A program made the translations under genes and the position numbers. A stretch of DNA of 64,000 nt from an uncultured Pelagibacteraceae bacterium (GTDB lineage Bacteria > Pseudomonadota > Alphaproteobacteria > Pelagibacterales > Pelagibacteraceae). This document shows, in pieces, positions 26,890-37,409 of this stretch. The stretch is taken from positions 33,329 through 97,328 of the forward strand of contig CACIOP010000003.1 of NCBI GenBank assembly GCA_902588315.1, given 5' to 3'. The notes beneath the pieces were generated by a model, which worked only from the letters and a program-made list of their open reading frames with translations, did no database searches and had not been told where the DNA came from. Numbering within the stretch: the stretch's first letter is position 1; each line of letters starts with the position of its first letter.

Positions 26890-27810
26890 GTGTCTTATTT
26901 AACTCAAAAAACCATCAAAAATAATGTGAGCTTCAGCGGCATTGCCCTTCATAGTGGACTAAGTGTAAATGTGTGTATTAAGCCCGCTGAGCCTAATTTT
27001 GGAATTGTATTTAAAAGAGTAGATCTAAAAGAAAACAATATAGTTTATCCAAATTTTATGAATGTAAGTAATACATCTTTGAACACAACAGTCGAAAATG
27101 AATCTGGGGTAAAAGTTTCAACAATAGAGCATTTAATGGGTGCATTATTTGGATTAGGAATTGATAATGCTTTGATTGAAATAGACAATGAAGAAGTTCC
27201 AATATTGGATGGTTCAGCAAAGGTCTTTATTGAAACGATTTTAGCAGTTGGTTTTGAAATTAGTACCTCACCAATTAAAATTATAAAAATAAATAAAGAA
27301 GTAGTATTTTCAGAAGGAGAAAGGTTTATTAAAATTAAGCCATCTACACTTAATCTTGAAATTGATTTTGAACTTAAATATGAAAATGAGGTAATTGGAA
27401 ATCAAAGAAATAAAGTAAAAGTTTTTGAAGATAATCTGACAAACGTTTATAATTCAAGAACATATTGTTTGTTTGAGGATATAGAATTAATAAAACAAAA
27501 AGGGCTTGCTAAAGGTGGCAGTTTAGAAAATGCCATAGTGGTTAAGGGTAAAGAAATTCTAAATACTGAAGGTTTAAGAAATGATAAAGAATTTGTTAAT
27601 CACAAAATACTAGATTGTATAGGAGATCTTTATACTTCAGGCTATAGAATAATAGCTAGTATTGAATGTTCTCAGGGTGGTCATTATCTAACAAATCAAT
27701 TGCTTAGAAAAGTCTTTGAAAGCAAAGATAATTTTTCTATTTTAGAAATTAAAGAAAAAAACCTACCACACACACTAATAAATAGAAACATACTTAAATC
27801 TATAGCCTAA
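26890..27810 (+). CDS. lpxC: UDP-3-O-acyl-N-acetylglucosamine deacetylase LpxC
   Basis: Zinc deacetylase, the committed step of lipid A synthesis. The zinc ligands are all visible: H81 (in STIEHLMGAL), H238 and D242 (in NHKILDCIGDL), at the same numbers, to within two, as in the well-studied enzyme. GIALHSG and the ILDGSAKVF loop are also typical. The start is GTG at 26890; an overlapping ATG at 26888 is out of frame. The 306-residue length is usual. A 63-base AT-rich gap separates it from the FtsA-like gene and may hold its own promoter. Confidence 0.95.
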   Translation: MSYLTQKTIKNNVSFSGIALHSGLSVNVCIKPAEPNFGIVFKRVDLKENNIVYPNFMNVSNTSLNTTVENESGVKVSTIEHLMGALFGLGIDNALIEIDNEEVPILDGSAKVFIETILAVGFEISTSPIKIIKINKEVVFSEGERFIKIKPSTLNLEIDFELKYENEVIGNQRNKVKVFEDNLTNVYNSRTYCLFEDIELIKQKGLAKGGSLENAIVVKGKEILNTEGLRNDKEFVNHKILDCIGDLYTSGYRIIASIECSQGGHYLTNQLLRKVFESKDNFSILEIKEKNLPHTLINRNILKSIA

Positions 27811-27859
27811 TAGTTAAACATATCTTTAAAATTATTTGGTAAATAAGTATAAATTTAAT

Positions 27860-28699
27860 ATGGAAAAGTTAAAAATTTTTTTATTCATCATTTTAGTATC
27901 TGTAATTAATCTTTCGTGCGCAAAAAAAGATACAAATAATTCTGTAATAAACGAGAAAAGTCTAGATCAACAAGTGCTCGAAGCGTATTCTGAAGGAAAA
28001 AAATCTTTAGAGGAAGGAGACGTTTTGTTTGCTGCTAAAAAATTTAATGAAGCTGAGATTTTATTTCCCCAATCAGATTGGGCACCCAAAGCTGCATTGA
28101 TGGCGGCATATTCATATTATAGGCAAGATTATTATGTTGATGCAATAGATGAAATAAAAAGATTTGTTAAGGTTTATCCAAAAGATCCAAATTTAGATTA
28201 TGCATATTATCTACTAGCAGTTTGTTATTATGAGCAAATTGTAGATGAAAAAACAGATCTTGATTCTATTAAAAATGCTAAAAAAAGTTTTGAATTTATT
28301 TTATCTAATTTTGCAAATACAGATTATGCATTAGATAGTGAATTTAAACTGGATTTAATAAACGACATTTTAGCATCCAAAGAAATGTATGTTGGAAGAT
28401 ATTATTTCAAAAAAAAAAAGTGGATAGCAGCTATTAATAGATTTAGAGCTGTAGTAGATGTTTATGATAATACAATTTATACAGAGGAAGCTTTGCATCG
28501 ACTAGTAGAAGCCTACTATACAATCGGTTTAAAAGATGAAGCTAAAAAATATGCACAGGTTTTAGGATATAATTATCAATCTTCCCAGTGGTATGAAATG
28601 TCCTATAGTGTGTTCAATGAAAAATATAAAAAACAAAAAATTAAAAATAATAAAGAAAAAAATTCAATTTTAAGTAAAGCAAAATCTCTATTTAAATGA
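27860..28699 (+). CDS. bamD: Outer-membrane assembly lipoprotein BamD
   Basis: TPR lipoprotein of the BAM complex, which inserts beta-barrels into the outer membrane. ATG at 27860 gives a short signal peptide with lipobox VINLSC and lipidated Cys near residue 20; the upstream TTG at 27836 would add eight residues with no purpose. Five TPR-like helices pairs follow (AYSEGKKSLEEGDVLFAAKKFNEAEILFPQS..., YRQDYYVDAIDEIKRFVKVYPKDPN..., then WIAAINRFRAVVDVY). About 280 residues, normal. It lies between lpxC and ligA as in other alphaproteobacteria, but recN, often found in between, is absent. Confidence 0.92.
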   Translation: MEKLKIFLFIILVSVINLSCAKKDTNNSVINEKSLDQQVLEAYSEGKKSLEEGDVLFAAKKFNEAEILFPQSDWAPKAALMAAYSYYRQDYYVDAIDEIKRFVKVYPKDPNLDYAYYLLAVCYYEQIVDEKTDLDSIKNAKKSFEFILSNFANTDYALDSEFKLDLINDILASKEMYVGRYYFKKKKWIAAINRFRAVVDVYDNTIYTEEALHRLVEAYYTIGLKDEAKKYAQVLGYNYQSSQWYEMSYSVFNEKYKKQKIKNNKEKNSILSKAKSLFK

Positions 28700-28700
28700 G

Positions 28701-30731
28701 ATGAAAAAAAAAGAAATTCAAAAAATCTATAAAAAAAAAATTAAATTAATTAAAAAATTTAATGAATTTTATTATAATAAGAGCAAACCTGCTGTAACTG
28801 ATGAAGAATATGATAATTTAAAAAAAGAAATATTATTATTAGAGGAAAAATATAATTTTCTTGATTTAATTGAGTCACCATCAAAAATAGTAGGTCATAA
28901 ACCCTCTAAAAATTTCAAAAAAGACTTTCATAGAGTACCAATGCTTTCATTGGCAAATGCTTTTACAGAGGAAGATTTGATAAATTTTGAAAAAAAAATT
29001 CTAAATTTCTTATCAAAGGATAAAAATTATACAATTTTTTATAGTGCAGAACCAAAAATAGATGGTATTTCAGCATCTTTAACTTATAAAAGTGGTGAAT
29101 TTGTTAAAGGTTTGTCTAGAGGTGATGGAAAAGAAGGTGAAGATATAACTGCAAACCTTTTGACATTAACAGATATACCAAAAAAAATTCATTCAAAAGA
29201 TTTTCCCGAGGAAATTGATATAAGAGGTGAAGTTTTTATTCAAAATAGCGATTTTGAAAAATTAAAAGAAAAATTTGCAAACCCAAGAAATGCTGCCTCA
29301 GGATCCTTAAGACAAAAAAATCCAGAAGATACAAAAAAAATACCACTAAAATTTATTGCATACACATTCGGTTTTGAAAAAGGATTAAAAATAAATAGTC
29401 AATTTGATTATCTTACTGAACTAAATAAATGGGGTTTTAAAACAAACCCTCTTAATAAATTAATTTCTGGTGTCAGTAATTTAATTGAAAATTATAATTT
29501 TGTTGAAAAACAAAGATCCAATTTAGATTTTGATATTGATGGTATAGTTTACAAAGTAAATGATTTTATACTTCAAAAAAGACTAGGTAATGTTGCAAAT
29601 GCTCCAAGATGGGCAGTTGCTCATAAGTTTTCTTCAAACAAAGCAACATCCAAAATAACAGATATAGAAATACAATTAGGCAGAACTGGAGCTTTAACAC
29701 CTGTTGCAAAAATAAAGCCAGTTAATATTGGAGGTGTTTTAGTATCTAACGCAACATTACACAATGAAGACGAAATAATTCGAAAAGATATAAGAATTGG
29801 AGATACAGTGACTGTAGAAAGAGCTGGAGATGTTATACCGCATATTCTTTCAGTAGATTTAAAAAAAAGGTCAAAAAAAAGTTCTAAGTTTATATTTCCT
29901 AAAACTTGCCCATCTTGTGGATCAAAAACAATAAAAGAATTTAATAAACTTACAAAAAAAAATGATGCAGTTAGAAGGTGTTCTAGCGAGGGTTACAAAT
30001 GTGATAAAATTTCAATTGAAAAATTAAAACACTTTGTTTCAAAAGAAGCATTTAATATAGATGGTTTTGGGAAAAAAATAGTTGAAAATTTTTGGAAATT
30101 AAAATTAATTAAATATCCTCAAGATATTTTTAATTTAGATTTTTCAAAAATTGAAAATTTAGATGGGTGGGGAAAACTTTCTGTTCAAAACTTAAAGTAT
30201 TCAATCGAACAAAAAAAAACTATTTCATTAGAAAAATTTATATATTCTCTAGGTATAAGACATATAGGTTTGGAAAATGCAAAATTGTTGTCTAAACATT
30301 TTATATCATTTTCAGAATTTAAAAATTTATCTAAACAAACTAATTATGAAGATTTGCTAAATATTGATGGAATTGGTGAAACACAAGTCAGTTCAATTAA
30401 AAGTTTTTTATCAAATGAAGCTAACATAAAAGTTTTAAACGAATTAGAAAAAGTTTTGTTAATAAAAGATGCTATTCAAAATTCAGATGATGGTTTGTTA
30501 AATAATAAGACTTTTTTAGTTACTGGAAAATTAAATGGAATTAGTAGAGCTGAAGTTAAATCCTTAATCGAGGAAAATTCTGGAAAAACAATTAGCAGTG
30601 TATCAAAAAAACTTAATTTTTTAATTATTGGTGAAAAACCTACTAGAAAAAAAGTAGAATACGCCAAACAGTTAAAAATAAAAATCATTGACCAAGCTGA
30701 ATTTTTGAAGATGCTAAATAAAACTAGCTAA
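28701..30731 (+). CDS. ligA: NAD+-dependent DNA ligase LigA
   Basis: Seals nicks in replication and repair using NAD+. The adenylated lysine is K119 in EPKIDGISAS; downstream come GDGKEGEDITANLLT, the ELDIRGE-like DIRGEVFI strand, ANPRNAASGSLRQ, an OB fold (IQLGRTGALTPVAKIKPV), a four-Cys zinc finger (CPSCGS...CSSEGYKC), helix-hairpin-helix repeats and a C-terminal BRCT domain (about 595-676). 676 residues, normal. Its 3' end overlaps the convergent aminopeptidase gene by 18 bases. Confidence 0.96.
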   Translation: MKKKEIQKIYKKKIKLIKKFNEFYYNKSKPAVTDEEYDNLKKEILLLEEKYNFLDLIESPSKIVGHKPSKNFKKDFHRVPMLSLANAFTEEDLINFEKKILNFLSKDKNYTIFYSAEPKIDGISASLTYKSGEFVKGLSRGDGKEGEDITANLLTLTDIPKKIHSKDFPEEIDIRGEVFIQNSDFEKLKEKFANPRNAASGSLRQKNPEDTKKIPLKFIAYTFGFEKGLKINSQFDYLTELNKWGFKTNPLNKLISGVSNLIENYNFVEKQRSNLDFDIDGIVYKVNDFILQKRLGNVANAPRWAVAHKFSSNKATSKITDIEIQLGRTGALTPVAKIKPVNIGGVLVSNATLHNEDEIIRKDIRIGDTVTVERAGDVIPHILSVDLKKRSKKSSKFIFPKTCPSCGSKTIKEFNKLTKKNDAVRRCSSEGYKCDKISIEKLKHFVSKEAFNIDGFGKKIVENFWKLKLIKYPQDIFNLDFSKIENLDGWGKLSVQNLKYSIEQKKTISLEKFIYSLGIRHIGLENAKLLSKHFISFSEFKNLSKQTNYEDLLNIDGIGETQVSSIKSFLSNEANIKVLNELEKVLLIKDAIQNSDDGLLNNKTFLVTGKLNGISRAEVKSLIEENSGKTISSVSKKLNFLIIGEKPTRKKVEYAKQLKIKIIDQAEFLKMLNKTS

Positions 30732-32408
30732 CCACTTTCTCTCATGTAGATTTAAATATTTTGAAATCTTTGAATAAACTTCTAAATGATATTCAAACAG
30801 ATAGTTTTTCTCATCAATTGTTAATAAATCATAATTTATTAAATCTTTCTCTATTGGTGCCATTGTTAAATTTTGAAATAATAAATTTTTCTTCATTTTT
30901 TTAACATAAACTAAATTTTCAATCCTAATTCCATATTCATTAGTTTTATAATACCCAGGTTCATTACTTAAAATCATTCCTTCTCTAATTTTTACAGTAT
31001 TTATTTTTGTAATAGATTGAGGTCCTTCATGAACATTAAGAAAAAAACCAACACCATGTCCTGTACCATGCGCATAATCTAAGTTGCTTTTATTTAAAAA
31101 TTTTCGTGCTCTTTTATCAATTTTTTTACCTGTATCATCTTTATTAATATCAGTCGTAGCTACAGCAATATGACCTTTTAAAACATTGGTGAAAACATTT
31201 TTGATATTTTGTTTCTGTTTTGAAAAACATATTGTTCTTGTAACATCAGTTGTCCCATATTTGTATTGCCCACCTGAGTCACATAGTAAAATATCATTTT
31301 TATTGATAGTTCTGCAATTTTCTTTTCTTGCTCGGTAGTGAACAATTGCACCATTTTTGCCAGAGCCTGCTATTGTATCAAAACTAGGATAGAGAAAGTT
31401 TTTATTTAATTTTCTAAAATTTTCCAATTTCTTTGCTGCTTTTACTTCTGTGATATTATTTTTATTAATTTTTTTTATCCAGTATATAAATTTTGTTAAT
31501 GCTACCCCATCTAAGATATGAGCATTAATCATATTTTTAATCTCAGTTTTATTTTTAATTGCTTTTAAAAGATAAATTGGATCTTCCCTTTTTATGATTT
31601 TAAATTTAGATTTAATTAAATTTTCATAAAATATTGAACAAGATTTATCATCTATAATAAAGTTTTTTTTCTTAAGATGTGCTATTTTACTTGGTAAATT
31701 ATTTACATCTAAAAATTCGTCTTTCCTAATAACTTTATTTTTTAATAATTTCTTACACTTTTTGAGATTACTTATAAGTAATATTTTTTTTGATTTACTT
31801 ACTATCAATCTTGAATTGGGAATTGGGCTATTGGGGCTATCTCCACCTCGTATATTTAAAGTCCACGCAACATTTTCTGGTGCACTAATAAAAATATAAT
31901 CTGCTTTGTTTTTTTTTAAGTATTTAGTTATCTTATTTAATTTTGAATTAATACTCTCACCAACTATATTTTTATTTAAAGAAAAAAATGGAATAGAATT
32001 ATATTCTTTCTGTTTTTTTATTTCATCAATTAGATTTTTTTCAACATATTTAATTTTATTATATTTTAAAAAATAATTTTTAACTTGAGTATTTGTAAAT
32101 AACTTTGGATCTATACCAAGAGTAAGATTTTTAAATAAACTACAATTTATTAATTTTTCAAATCCATAAATTTTAAAATTTTTTCCACTCTCAATTTTAC
32201 TTTGAATTGTATATCTTCCATCAGTAAATAAATAATTTTTATCTTTAAGAATTATCGCTAAACCAGCAGATCCACTAAAGTTTGAGATAACCTCTAATCG
32301 ATTTAATTTTGAATATTCTGTAAAATACTCATCATTTTTTGGAATTACATAACCATCAATTTCATATTTCTTGAATTTTCTTGTTAATTCTTTTATGTAA
32401 TTTTTCAT
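30714..32408 (-). CDS. Xaa-Pro aminopeptidase family M24 (PepP/creatinase fold)
   Basis: Metallopeptidase expected to remove N-terminal residues before proline. Two creatinase-type N-terminal domains (GYVIPKNDEYFTEY, SGSAGLAIILKDKNYLFTDGRYTIQ) precede the pita-bread catalytic domain. Metal ligands are recognisable: the two Asp in LLCDSGGQYKYGTTDVTRT, the His in HGTGHGVGFFLNVHEGP, and the Glu residues in LSNEPGYY and YGIRIENLV. 564 residues matches the long, eukaryote-like aminopeptidase P group. ATG overlaps the uvrD stop (ATGA-type overlap), so it is co-transcribed with uvrD. Confidence 0.9.
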   Translation of the reverse strand: MKNYIKELTRKFKKYEIDGYVIPKNDEYFTEYSKLNRLEVISNFSGSAGLAIILKDKNYLFTDGRYTIQSKIESGKNFKIYGFEKLINCSLFKNLTLGIDPKLFTNTQVKNYFLKYNKIKYVEKNLIDEIKKQKEYNSIPFFSLNKNIVGESINSKLNKITKYLKKNKADYIFISAPENVAWTLNIRGGDSPNSPIPNSRLIVSKSKKILLISNLKKCKKLLKNKVIRKDEFLDVNNLPSKIAHLKKKNFIIDDKSCSIFYENLIKSKFKIIKREDPIYLLKAIKNKTEIKNMINAHILDGVALTKFIYWIKKINKNNITEVKAAKKLENFRKLNKNFLYPSFDTIAGSGKNGAIVHYRARKENCRTINKNDILLCDSGGQYKYGTTDVTRTICFSKQKQNIKNVFTNVLKGHIAVATTDINKDDTGKKIDKRARKFLNKSNLDYAHGTGHGVGFFLNVHEGPQSITKINTVKIREGMILSNEPGYYKTNEYGIRIENLVYVKKMKKNLLFQNLTMAPIEKDLINYDLLTIDEKNYLFEYHLEVYSKISKYLNLHERKWLASFI

Positions 32409-34441
32409 TTAATTCTCTTTTGATATCTTATCCAGCCAGGACTTCTTGTACCTTCCTCAATTTCAAAATCTTGATTAAATTCAAAATCATCATCATGGTT
32501 ATTTTCTTCATCAAAAAAAGAATTTTTCTCAACATTTTTTTCAGGTAATTCTTCTATAAACCTTGAGGCCATACTGTCTATCCAGTCTCCTTGATAAAAT
32601 CTATTCATAGAAAAAGATATTATAGCTTTTTTCTTAGCTCTAGTAATTCCTACATAAGCTAAACGTCTTTCTTCTTCTAAGCCATTTTGACCTTTTTCCT
32701 CAATAGATTTTTGATGAGGAAACAAACCTTCTTCCCAGCCTGGAAGAAAGACAACATCAAACTCTAATCCTTTTGCAGCATGCATTGTCATCATATTTAT
32801 TTTTTCACCTTCCCACTCTTGATCTACTGAAGTTGCCAAAGATACATGTTCTAAAAAACTTTCTAAATTATCAAATTCTTTCATGGCGCTTAACAATTCC
32901 TTAATATTCTCCAATCTGTTCTCATTATCTACATCTTTTTTGTTTTTTAACATTGCTGAGTATCCAGACTCGTCCAAGACAATTTGTAATAATTTAATGT
33001 GGTTTGATTTTTTAATTCTTATATCATTTCTCCATTTGTTTAGAGAATTTATAAATAAATTTAAACCAATTTTAGCTTTTGGTTTAATCAAATTTTGTTC
33101 AAGCATTTTAATTGATGCTCTTTCTAAATTTAAATTATTTTCTTTCGCAAATTCATGAATATTTTTTAAGGTACTATCTCCTATTGATCTTTTTGGGTTG
33201 TTAACAATTCTTTCAAAAGCAAGATCATCTTTTTCTTGATTGATCAATCTTAGATAAGCTACACAGTCTTTTATTTCAGCTCTTTCATAAAATTTTGTAC
33301 CACCTAATATTCTATAAGGCATACCAACTTTAAGAAAACGTTCTTCAAATTCACGAGTTTGAAAAATGGCTCTTACAAGAATTGCGATATTGTTATAAGA
33401 AATTTTTTTTTTAATGTTTTTCTCTATCTCATCTGAAATTCCAACTGCTTCATCTTTACCATTTTTAAAACAGTTTAGTTTAACTAAATCACCTTCATCC
33501 ATATTTGTAATTAACGTTTTACCAACTCTGTTTTGATTATTAGAAATAAGATTCGAAGCGACGTTCAAAATATTTTGCGAAGATCTATAATTTTGTTCTA
33601 GTCTAATTACTTTTGTATTTTTATATACTTGGTCAAATTCTAAAAAATTTTTAATCTCTGCTCCTCTCCAGCTATAAATTGATTGATCATCATCTCCAAC
33701 ACAACAAATATTTTTGTTTTTTTCTGACAATAGATTAAGCCATTTACTTTGTATAAAATTAGTATCTTGATATTCATCAACAAGGATATATTTAAAATTT
33801 TTTGAATATATTTCTTTAATGTCAGAATTGAATTCCAAAATTTTAACTGCATGTAATATAAGGTCACCAAAATCACATGAGTTTAAGTCAATTAATTTTT
33901 GTTGATAAATTTTATATAGTGGGAGAATTGTTTTTTCATAAAGATCTTTTTTATTCACTACTACTTCATTTGGATAAAATCCTTTATTTTTCCAACGATC
34001 AATTATTGCTAATATAAACCTCGGAGATAATTGTTTAATGTCAACATTTTCAGCCTTACAAATATTTTTAATAAGTCTGATTTGATCATCTGTGTCTACT
34101 ATAGTAAAATTGGAATTAAGGTTTGCTGCAGATGCATGTTTTCTTAATAATTTGGCACAAATTGAGTGAAATGTTCCTAGCCACGAAAGTCCGACTGCCG
34201 TAGAGCCAAGTATTTGACTAACTCTATTTTGCATTTCTTTTGCAGCCTTATTAGTAAATGTTACTGCTAAGATTTGATTTGGAAACGCTTTTTTTTCTTT
34301 AATAATATTAGCAATTCTGGAGGTTAAAACTTTTGTTTTACCAGATCCAGCTCCAGCAACAATCAAAAGAGGCCCCTCAAGATGCATAACAGCTTCTTTT
34401 TGAGCATCATTCAAATTTTTTAAATAATCATTGTTTATCAT
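32405..34441 (-). CDS. uvrD: UvrD/PcrA-type DNA helicase
   Basis: Superfamily 1A 3'-5' helicase for excision and mismatch repair. Motif I GAGSGKT is at residues 30-36; other motifs include FTNKAAKEM (Ia), LGTFHSI, VDEYQDTN (II), GDDDQSIYSWRGA (III), LEQNYRSS (IV), MTMHAAKGLEFDVVFLPG (V) and EERRLAYVGITRAK (VI). 678 residues. The acidic tail (DEENNHDDDFEFNQDFEIEEG) ends in GWIRYQKRIK. Upstream lies a 34-base gap to the divergent AsmA-like gene. Confidence 0.95.
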   Translation of the reverse strand: MINNDYLKNLNDAQKEAVMHLEGPLLIVAGAGSGKTKVLTSRIANIIKEKKAFPNQILAVTFTNKAAKEMQNRVSQILGSTAVGLSWLGTFHSICAKLLRKHASAANLNSNFTIVDTDDQIRLIKNICKAENVDIKQLSPRFILAIIDRWKNKGFYPNEVVVNKKDLYEKTILPLYKIYQQKLIDLNSCDFGDLILHAVKILEFNSDIKEIYSKNFKYILVDEYQDTNFIQSKWLNLLSEKNKNICCVGDDDQSIYSWRGAEIKNFLEFDQVYKNTKVIRLEQNYRSSQNILNVASNLISNNQNRVGKTLITNMDEGDLVKLNCFKNGKDEAVGISDEIEKNIKKKISYNNIAILVRAIFQTREFEERFLKVGMPYRILGGTKFYERAEIKDCVAYLRLINQEKDDLAFERIVNNPKRSIGDSTLKNIHEFAKENNLNLERASIKMLEQNLIKPKAKIGLNLFINSLNKWRNDIRIKKSNHIKLLQIVLDESGYSAMLKNKKDVDNENRLENIKELLSAMKEFDNLESFLEHVSLATSVDQEWEGEKINMMTMHAAKGLEFDVVFLPGWEEGLFPHQKSIEEKGQNGLEEERRLAYVGITRAKKKAIISFSMNRFYQGDWIDSMASRFIEELPEKNVEKNSFFDEENNHDDDFEFNQDFEIEEGTRSPGWIRYQKRIK

Positions 34442-34475
34442 TTAAAATAATACTTTATAAGTTTTCTTTATTATT

Positions 34476-35966
34476 ATGAGCAAAAAAATTTTTTTTGTAA
34501 AATATTTAAAACACATTAATAATTTAATTAATAATCTTTTAGAAAAAAATTTAAACAAGTTAAATTCTAAAAACCTTGGTTTTTTAATTAAAAATAATAA
34601 AATAATTTTAACTTTTGTCGCACTTATTGTTATTTTTATAACATATTTACTATTGCCAACTTTTTACTCACAGTCAGATATTTCCGAAAAAATCAAATTA
34701 GAAATTAAAAATAAATATAATATGGATTTTAAATTTTCTCAAAGTTTTAAATATAATTTATTTCCTATGCCACATTTTGAAACAAAAACTTCAATTATTT
34801 TAGACAAGAAAAATGAAATATCAAAAATAAATAAATTAAAAATATTTATATCTTTAGATAAACTTTTTTCTCCAGAAAATTTGAATGTAAAAGGTTTAAT
34901 TATTGAGAATGCTAATTTTAACTTAAATAGTAAAAATTATAATTTTTTTTTCGAACTTTTAGATCAGAACTTTAAAAATAGAAAACTTCAAATAAATAAT
35001 AGTAATATTTTTTTTAGAAATCAAGAAGACGAAGTATTATTCATAAATAAAATTTTAAAATCTAAATATTATTATGAAATAAATGAAGTTAAAAATATTT
35101 TTTATTCAGAAAACGAAATATTTAATATTCCTTTTTCAATAGAATCATTTTATGGTGAAAATAAAAACAATTTTATTTCTAAAATTGATTTATCCTCAAT
35201 TAAACTTAAAATACATAATGATTTAAACTTTCAGAACGAGAGCAAACTAGGAAAGTCTACATTAATTCTTAACAATTCAAAAAAAAACGTTGAATATGAA
35301 ATTAAAAAAGATTTTTTTACATTTTATATTTTTGATAAAATAGATAACCCGAGTTTATCTTACAAAGGTAATTTCAACTTAAAACCTTTTTACGCTAGTT
35401 TGAATGGCAATTTAAGAAATATAAATTTAAACCATTTATTTGGGTCTAATGCTATAATCAAAGATTTTTTAAAAACAAAGATATTAAATAATAAAAATAT
35501 TGATTTTCAACTAAATATAAATGCAGGAAATATTTATGACAATTATAATTTTAAAAATGTAAAAATAAAATCAAAAATCAAAGAAGGTCTCATTGATCTA
35601 GACAAAACAAAATTTGAGTGGCAAGATTTTGCAGAATTTGAATTAAATGAAAGTTTAATTTTTGTTAAAAAGGGAGAATTAGTATTAGATGGTAAATTAA
35701 AAATTAAAATTAAAAATTATAATAAAATATATAGATTTCTTCTTACTCCAAAAAATTATAGATATAAAATTGAAGATATCGACTTAAATTTTACTTATAA
35801 TTTTGATCAAAAAATAGTTGAATTGAAAGATATCAGAATTGATAATAAGAATGCCCAAAATGTAAATAAAATCCTAACTAATATAAATCTTAATAATAAT
35901 AAACTTCAAAATAAAATATATTTAAAAAATTTATTGAACGATGCGATTAAAAATTACGCTGGATAA
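34476..35966 (+). CDS. AsmA-like membrane-anchored protein
   Basis: A 496-residue protein with a cytoplasmic N-terminus rich in Asn/Lys, one membrane segment (about residues 43-62) and a large beta-rich periplasmic region. The part after the membrane segment (SEKIKLEIKNKYNMDFKFSQSFKYNLFPMPHFETK, then NVKGLIIENANFNL) has the N-terminal pattern of AsmA-domain proteins, which belong to the bridge-like lipid carriers between the two membranes. It is shorter than many AsmA family members. The low-complexity, Asn-rich composition limits the comparison. Its last 13 bases overlap the convergent fumC. Confidence 0.65.
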   Translation: MSKKIFFVKYLKHINNLINNLLEKNLNKLNSKNLGFLIKNNKIILTFVALIVIFITYLLLPTFYSQSDISEKIKLEIKNKYNMDFKFSQSFKYNLFPMPHFETKTSIILDKKNEISKINKLKIFISLDKLFSPENLNVKGLIIENANFNLNSKNYNFFFELLDQNFKNRKLQINNSNIFFRNQEDEVLFINKILKSKYYYEINEVKNIFYSENEIFNIPFSIESFYGENKNNFISKIDLSSIKLKIHNDLNFQNESKLGKSTLILNNSKKNVEYEIKKDFFTFYIFDKIDNPSLSYKGNFNLKPFYASLNGNLRNINLNHLFGSNAIIKDFLKTKILNNKNIDFQLNINAGNIYDNYNFKNVKIKSKIKEGLIDLDKTKFEWQDFAEFELNESLIFVKKGELVLDGKLKIKIKNYNKIYRFLLTPKNYRYKIEDIDLNFTYNFDQKIVELKDIRIDNKNAQNVNKILTNINLNNNKLQNKIYLKNLLNDAIKNYAG

Positions 35967-37342
35967 ATCATTTTTTTTGGATCAACTATTCTGTTATAAT
36001 CTTTTTCACTAATTAATCTTGTTTTTAAGGTTTCAAATTTAAGAGTGGTATCATTTTTTAAAGCCTTTTTAGCAATTTTTGCAGCATTGTCGTATCCGAT
36101 ATGTGGTGCTAATGCTGTTACAAGCATAAGTGAATTATCCAAATGTTGTTTAATTTTCTTTTTGTTTGCTTTTATTCCTTTAACACAATAAAGAGCAAAA
36201 TTTTTTGTACTGTCAGCAATTAAGTCGATTGATTGAAGTATGTTATGGGCAATTAAGGGCTTAAAAACATTTAGTTCAAAATGCCCATGAGAGCCAGCCA
36301 TAGTTATTCCATTGTGGTTTCCAATTACTTTCACACAAACCATAGTAACTGCTTCGCATTGTGTTGGATTTACTTTTCCAGGCATAATAGATGAGCCTGG
36401 TTCATTTTCAGGTAAGATTAATTCTCCGTATCCAGCTCTTGGGCCAGAACCTAAGAAACGAATATCATTAGATATTTTCATTAAAGCTACCGCACAAGTA
36501 TTTAGAGCACCAGAAAAATTAACAATTGCATCATGAGCTGCAAGCTCAGCAAATTTATTTGGAGCTGGTTTAAAATTTATATTTGTAAATTTTGTAATTT
36601 CTTTAACAATTTTTTTATCGAAATTTTTCTTTGAATTTATTCCAGTACCTACTGCCGTACCACCTTGTGCAAGAAATAATATTTCTTTTAATGCATACTC
36701 TATTCTTTCAATACTTTTTTTTACTTGAAAATGATATCCTGAAAATTCTTGTCCAAGAGATAATGGGGTAGCATCTTGTAAATGAGTTCTTCCAATTTTT
36801 ACTATATTTTTAAATTCATTGGATTTTCTTCTCAACTCTCTTTCTAAAAATTTGAGACTTGGTAGCATTTTAGCAATGGTCTCTTTAGCAACAGAGATGT
36901 GCATTGCAGTTGGAAAAACATCATTTGTAGATTGCGATTTATTTACATGGTCATTTGGATGAACTGGCTTTTTTGTACCTTTTTTTCCACCTAAAATTTC
37001 TATTGCCCTGTTTGCAATGACCTCATTTACATTCATATTTGTTTGTGTCCCTGAACCTGTTTGCCAGACTTTTAATGGAAAGTTTTCATTCAATTTACCC
37101 TTGATTATTTCATCTGATGCTTTGACTATTGCTTTAGAAATTTTCTTATCAATTAATTTGTCTTTTGAATGAACTATTGCAGCAGATCTCTTAATAATCG
37201 CAATTGATTTAATGATTGAAATGTTTACTAAAATTTTACCTATATTAAAAAATTTATTAGATCTTTGAGTAGATGCACCCCAATATTTATCATTTGGGAC
37301 GTTTACACTTCCAATACTGTCAAATTCTTTTCTTAATTTCAT
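35954..37342 (-). CDS. fumC: Fumarate hydratase class II FumC
   Basis: Iron-independent fumarase of the TCA cycle, converting fumarate to malate. Family motifs: WGASTQRS, TGSGTQTNMNVNEV, HPNDHVNKSQSTNDVFPTA, GRTHLQDATPLSLGQE, and the fumarase signature GSSIMPGKVNPTQCE holding the catalytic Ser loop. 462 residues, usual. It is convergent with the AsmA-like gene. Confidence 0.95.
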   Translation of the reverse strand: MKLRKEFDSIGSVNVPNDKYWGASTQRSNKFFNIGKILVNISIIKSIAIIKRSAAIVHSKDKLIDKKISKAIVKASDEIIKGKLNENFPLKVWQTGSGTQTNMNVNEVIANRAIEILGGKKGTKKPVHPNDHVNKSQSTNDVFPTAMHISVAKETIAKMLPSLKFLERELRRKSNEFKNIVKIGRTHLQDATPLSLGQEFSGYHFQVKKSIERIEYALKEILFLAQGGTAVGTGINSKKNFDKKIVKEITKFTNINFKPAPNKFAELAAHDAIVNFSGALNTCAVALMKISNDIRFLGSGPRAGYGELILPENEPGSSIMPGKVNPTQCEAVTMVCVKVIGNHNGITMAGSHGHFELNVFKPLIAHNILQSIDLIADSTKNFALYCVKGIKANKKKIKQHLDNSLMLVTALAPHIGYDNAAKIAKKALKNDTTLKFETLKTRLISEKDYNRIVDPKKMIYPA

Positions 37343-37409
37343 TGATTAATTTTTAAGTAACAAATAATTATTAACATACAATAATTTTATAAAAACATAC
37401 AGGAGCATT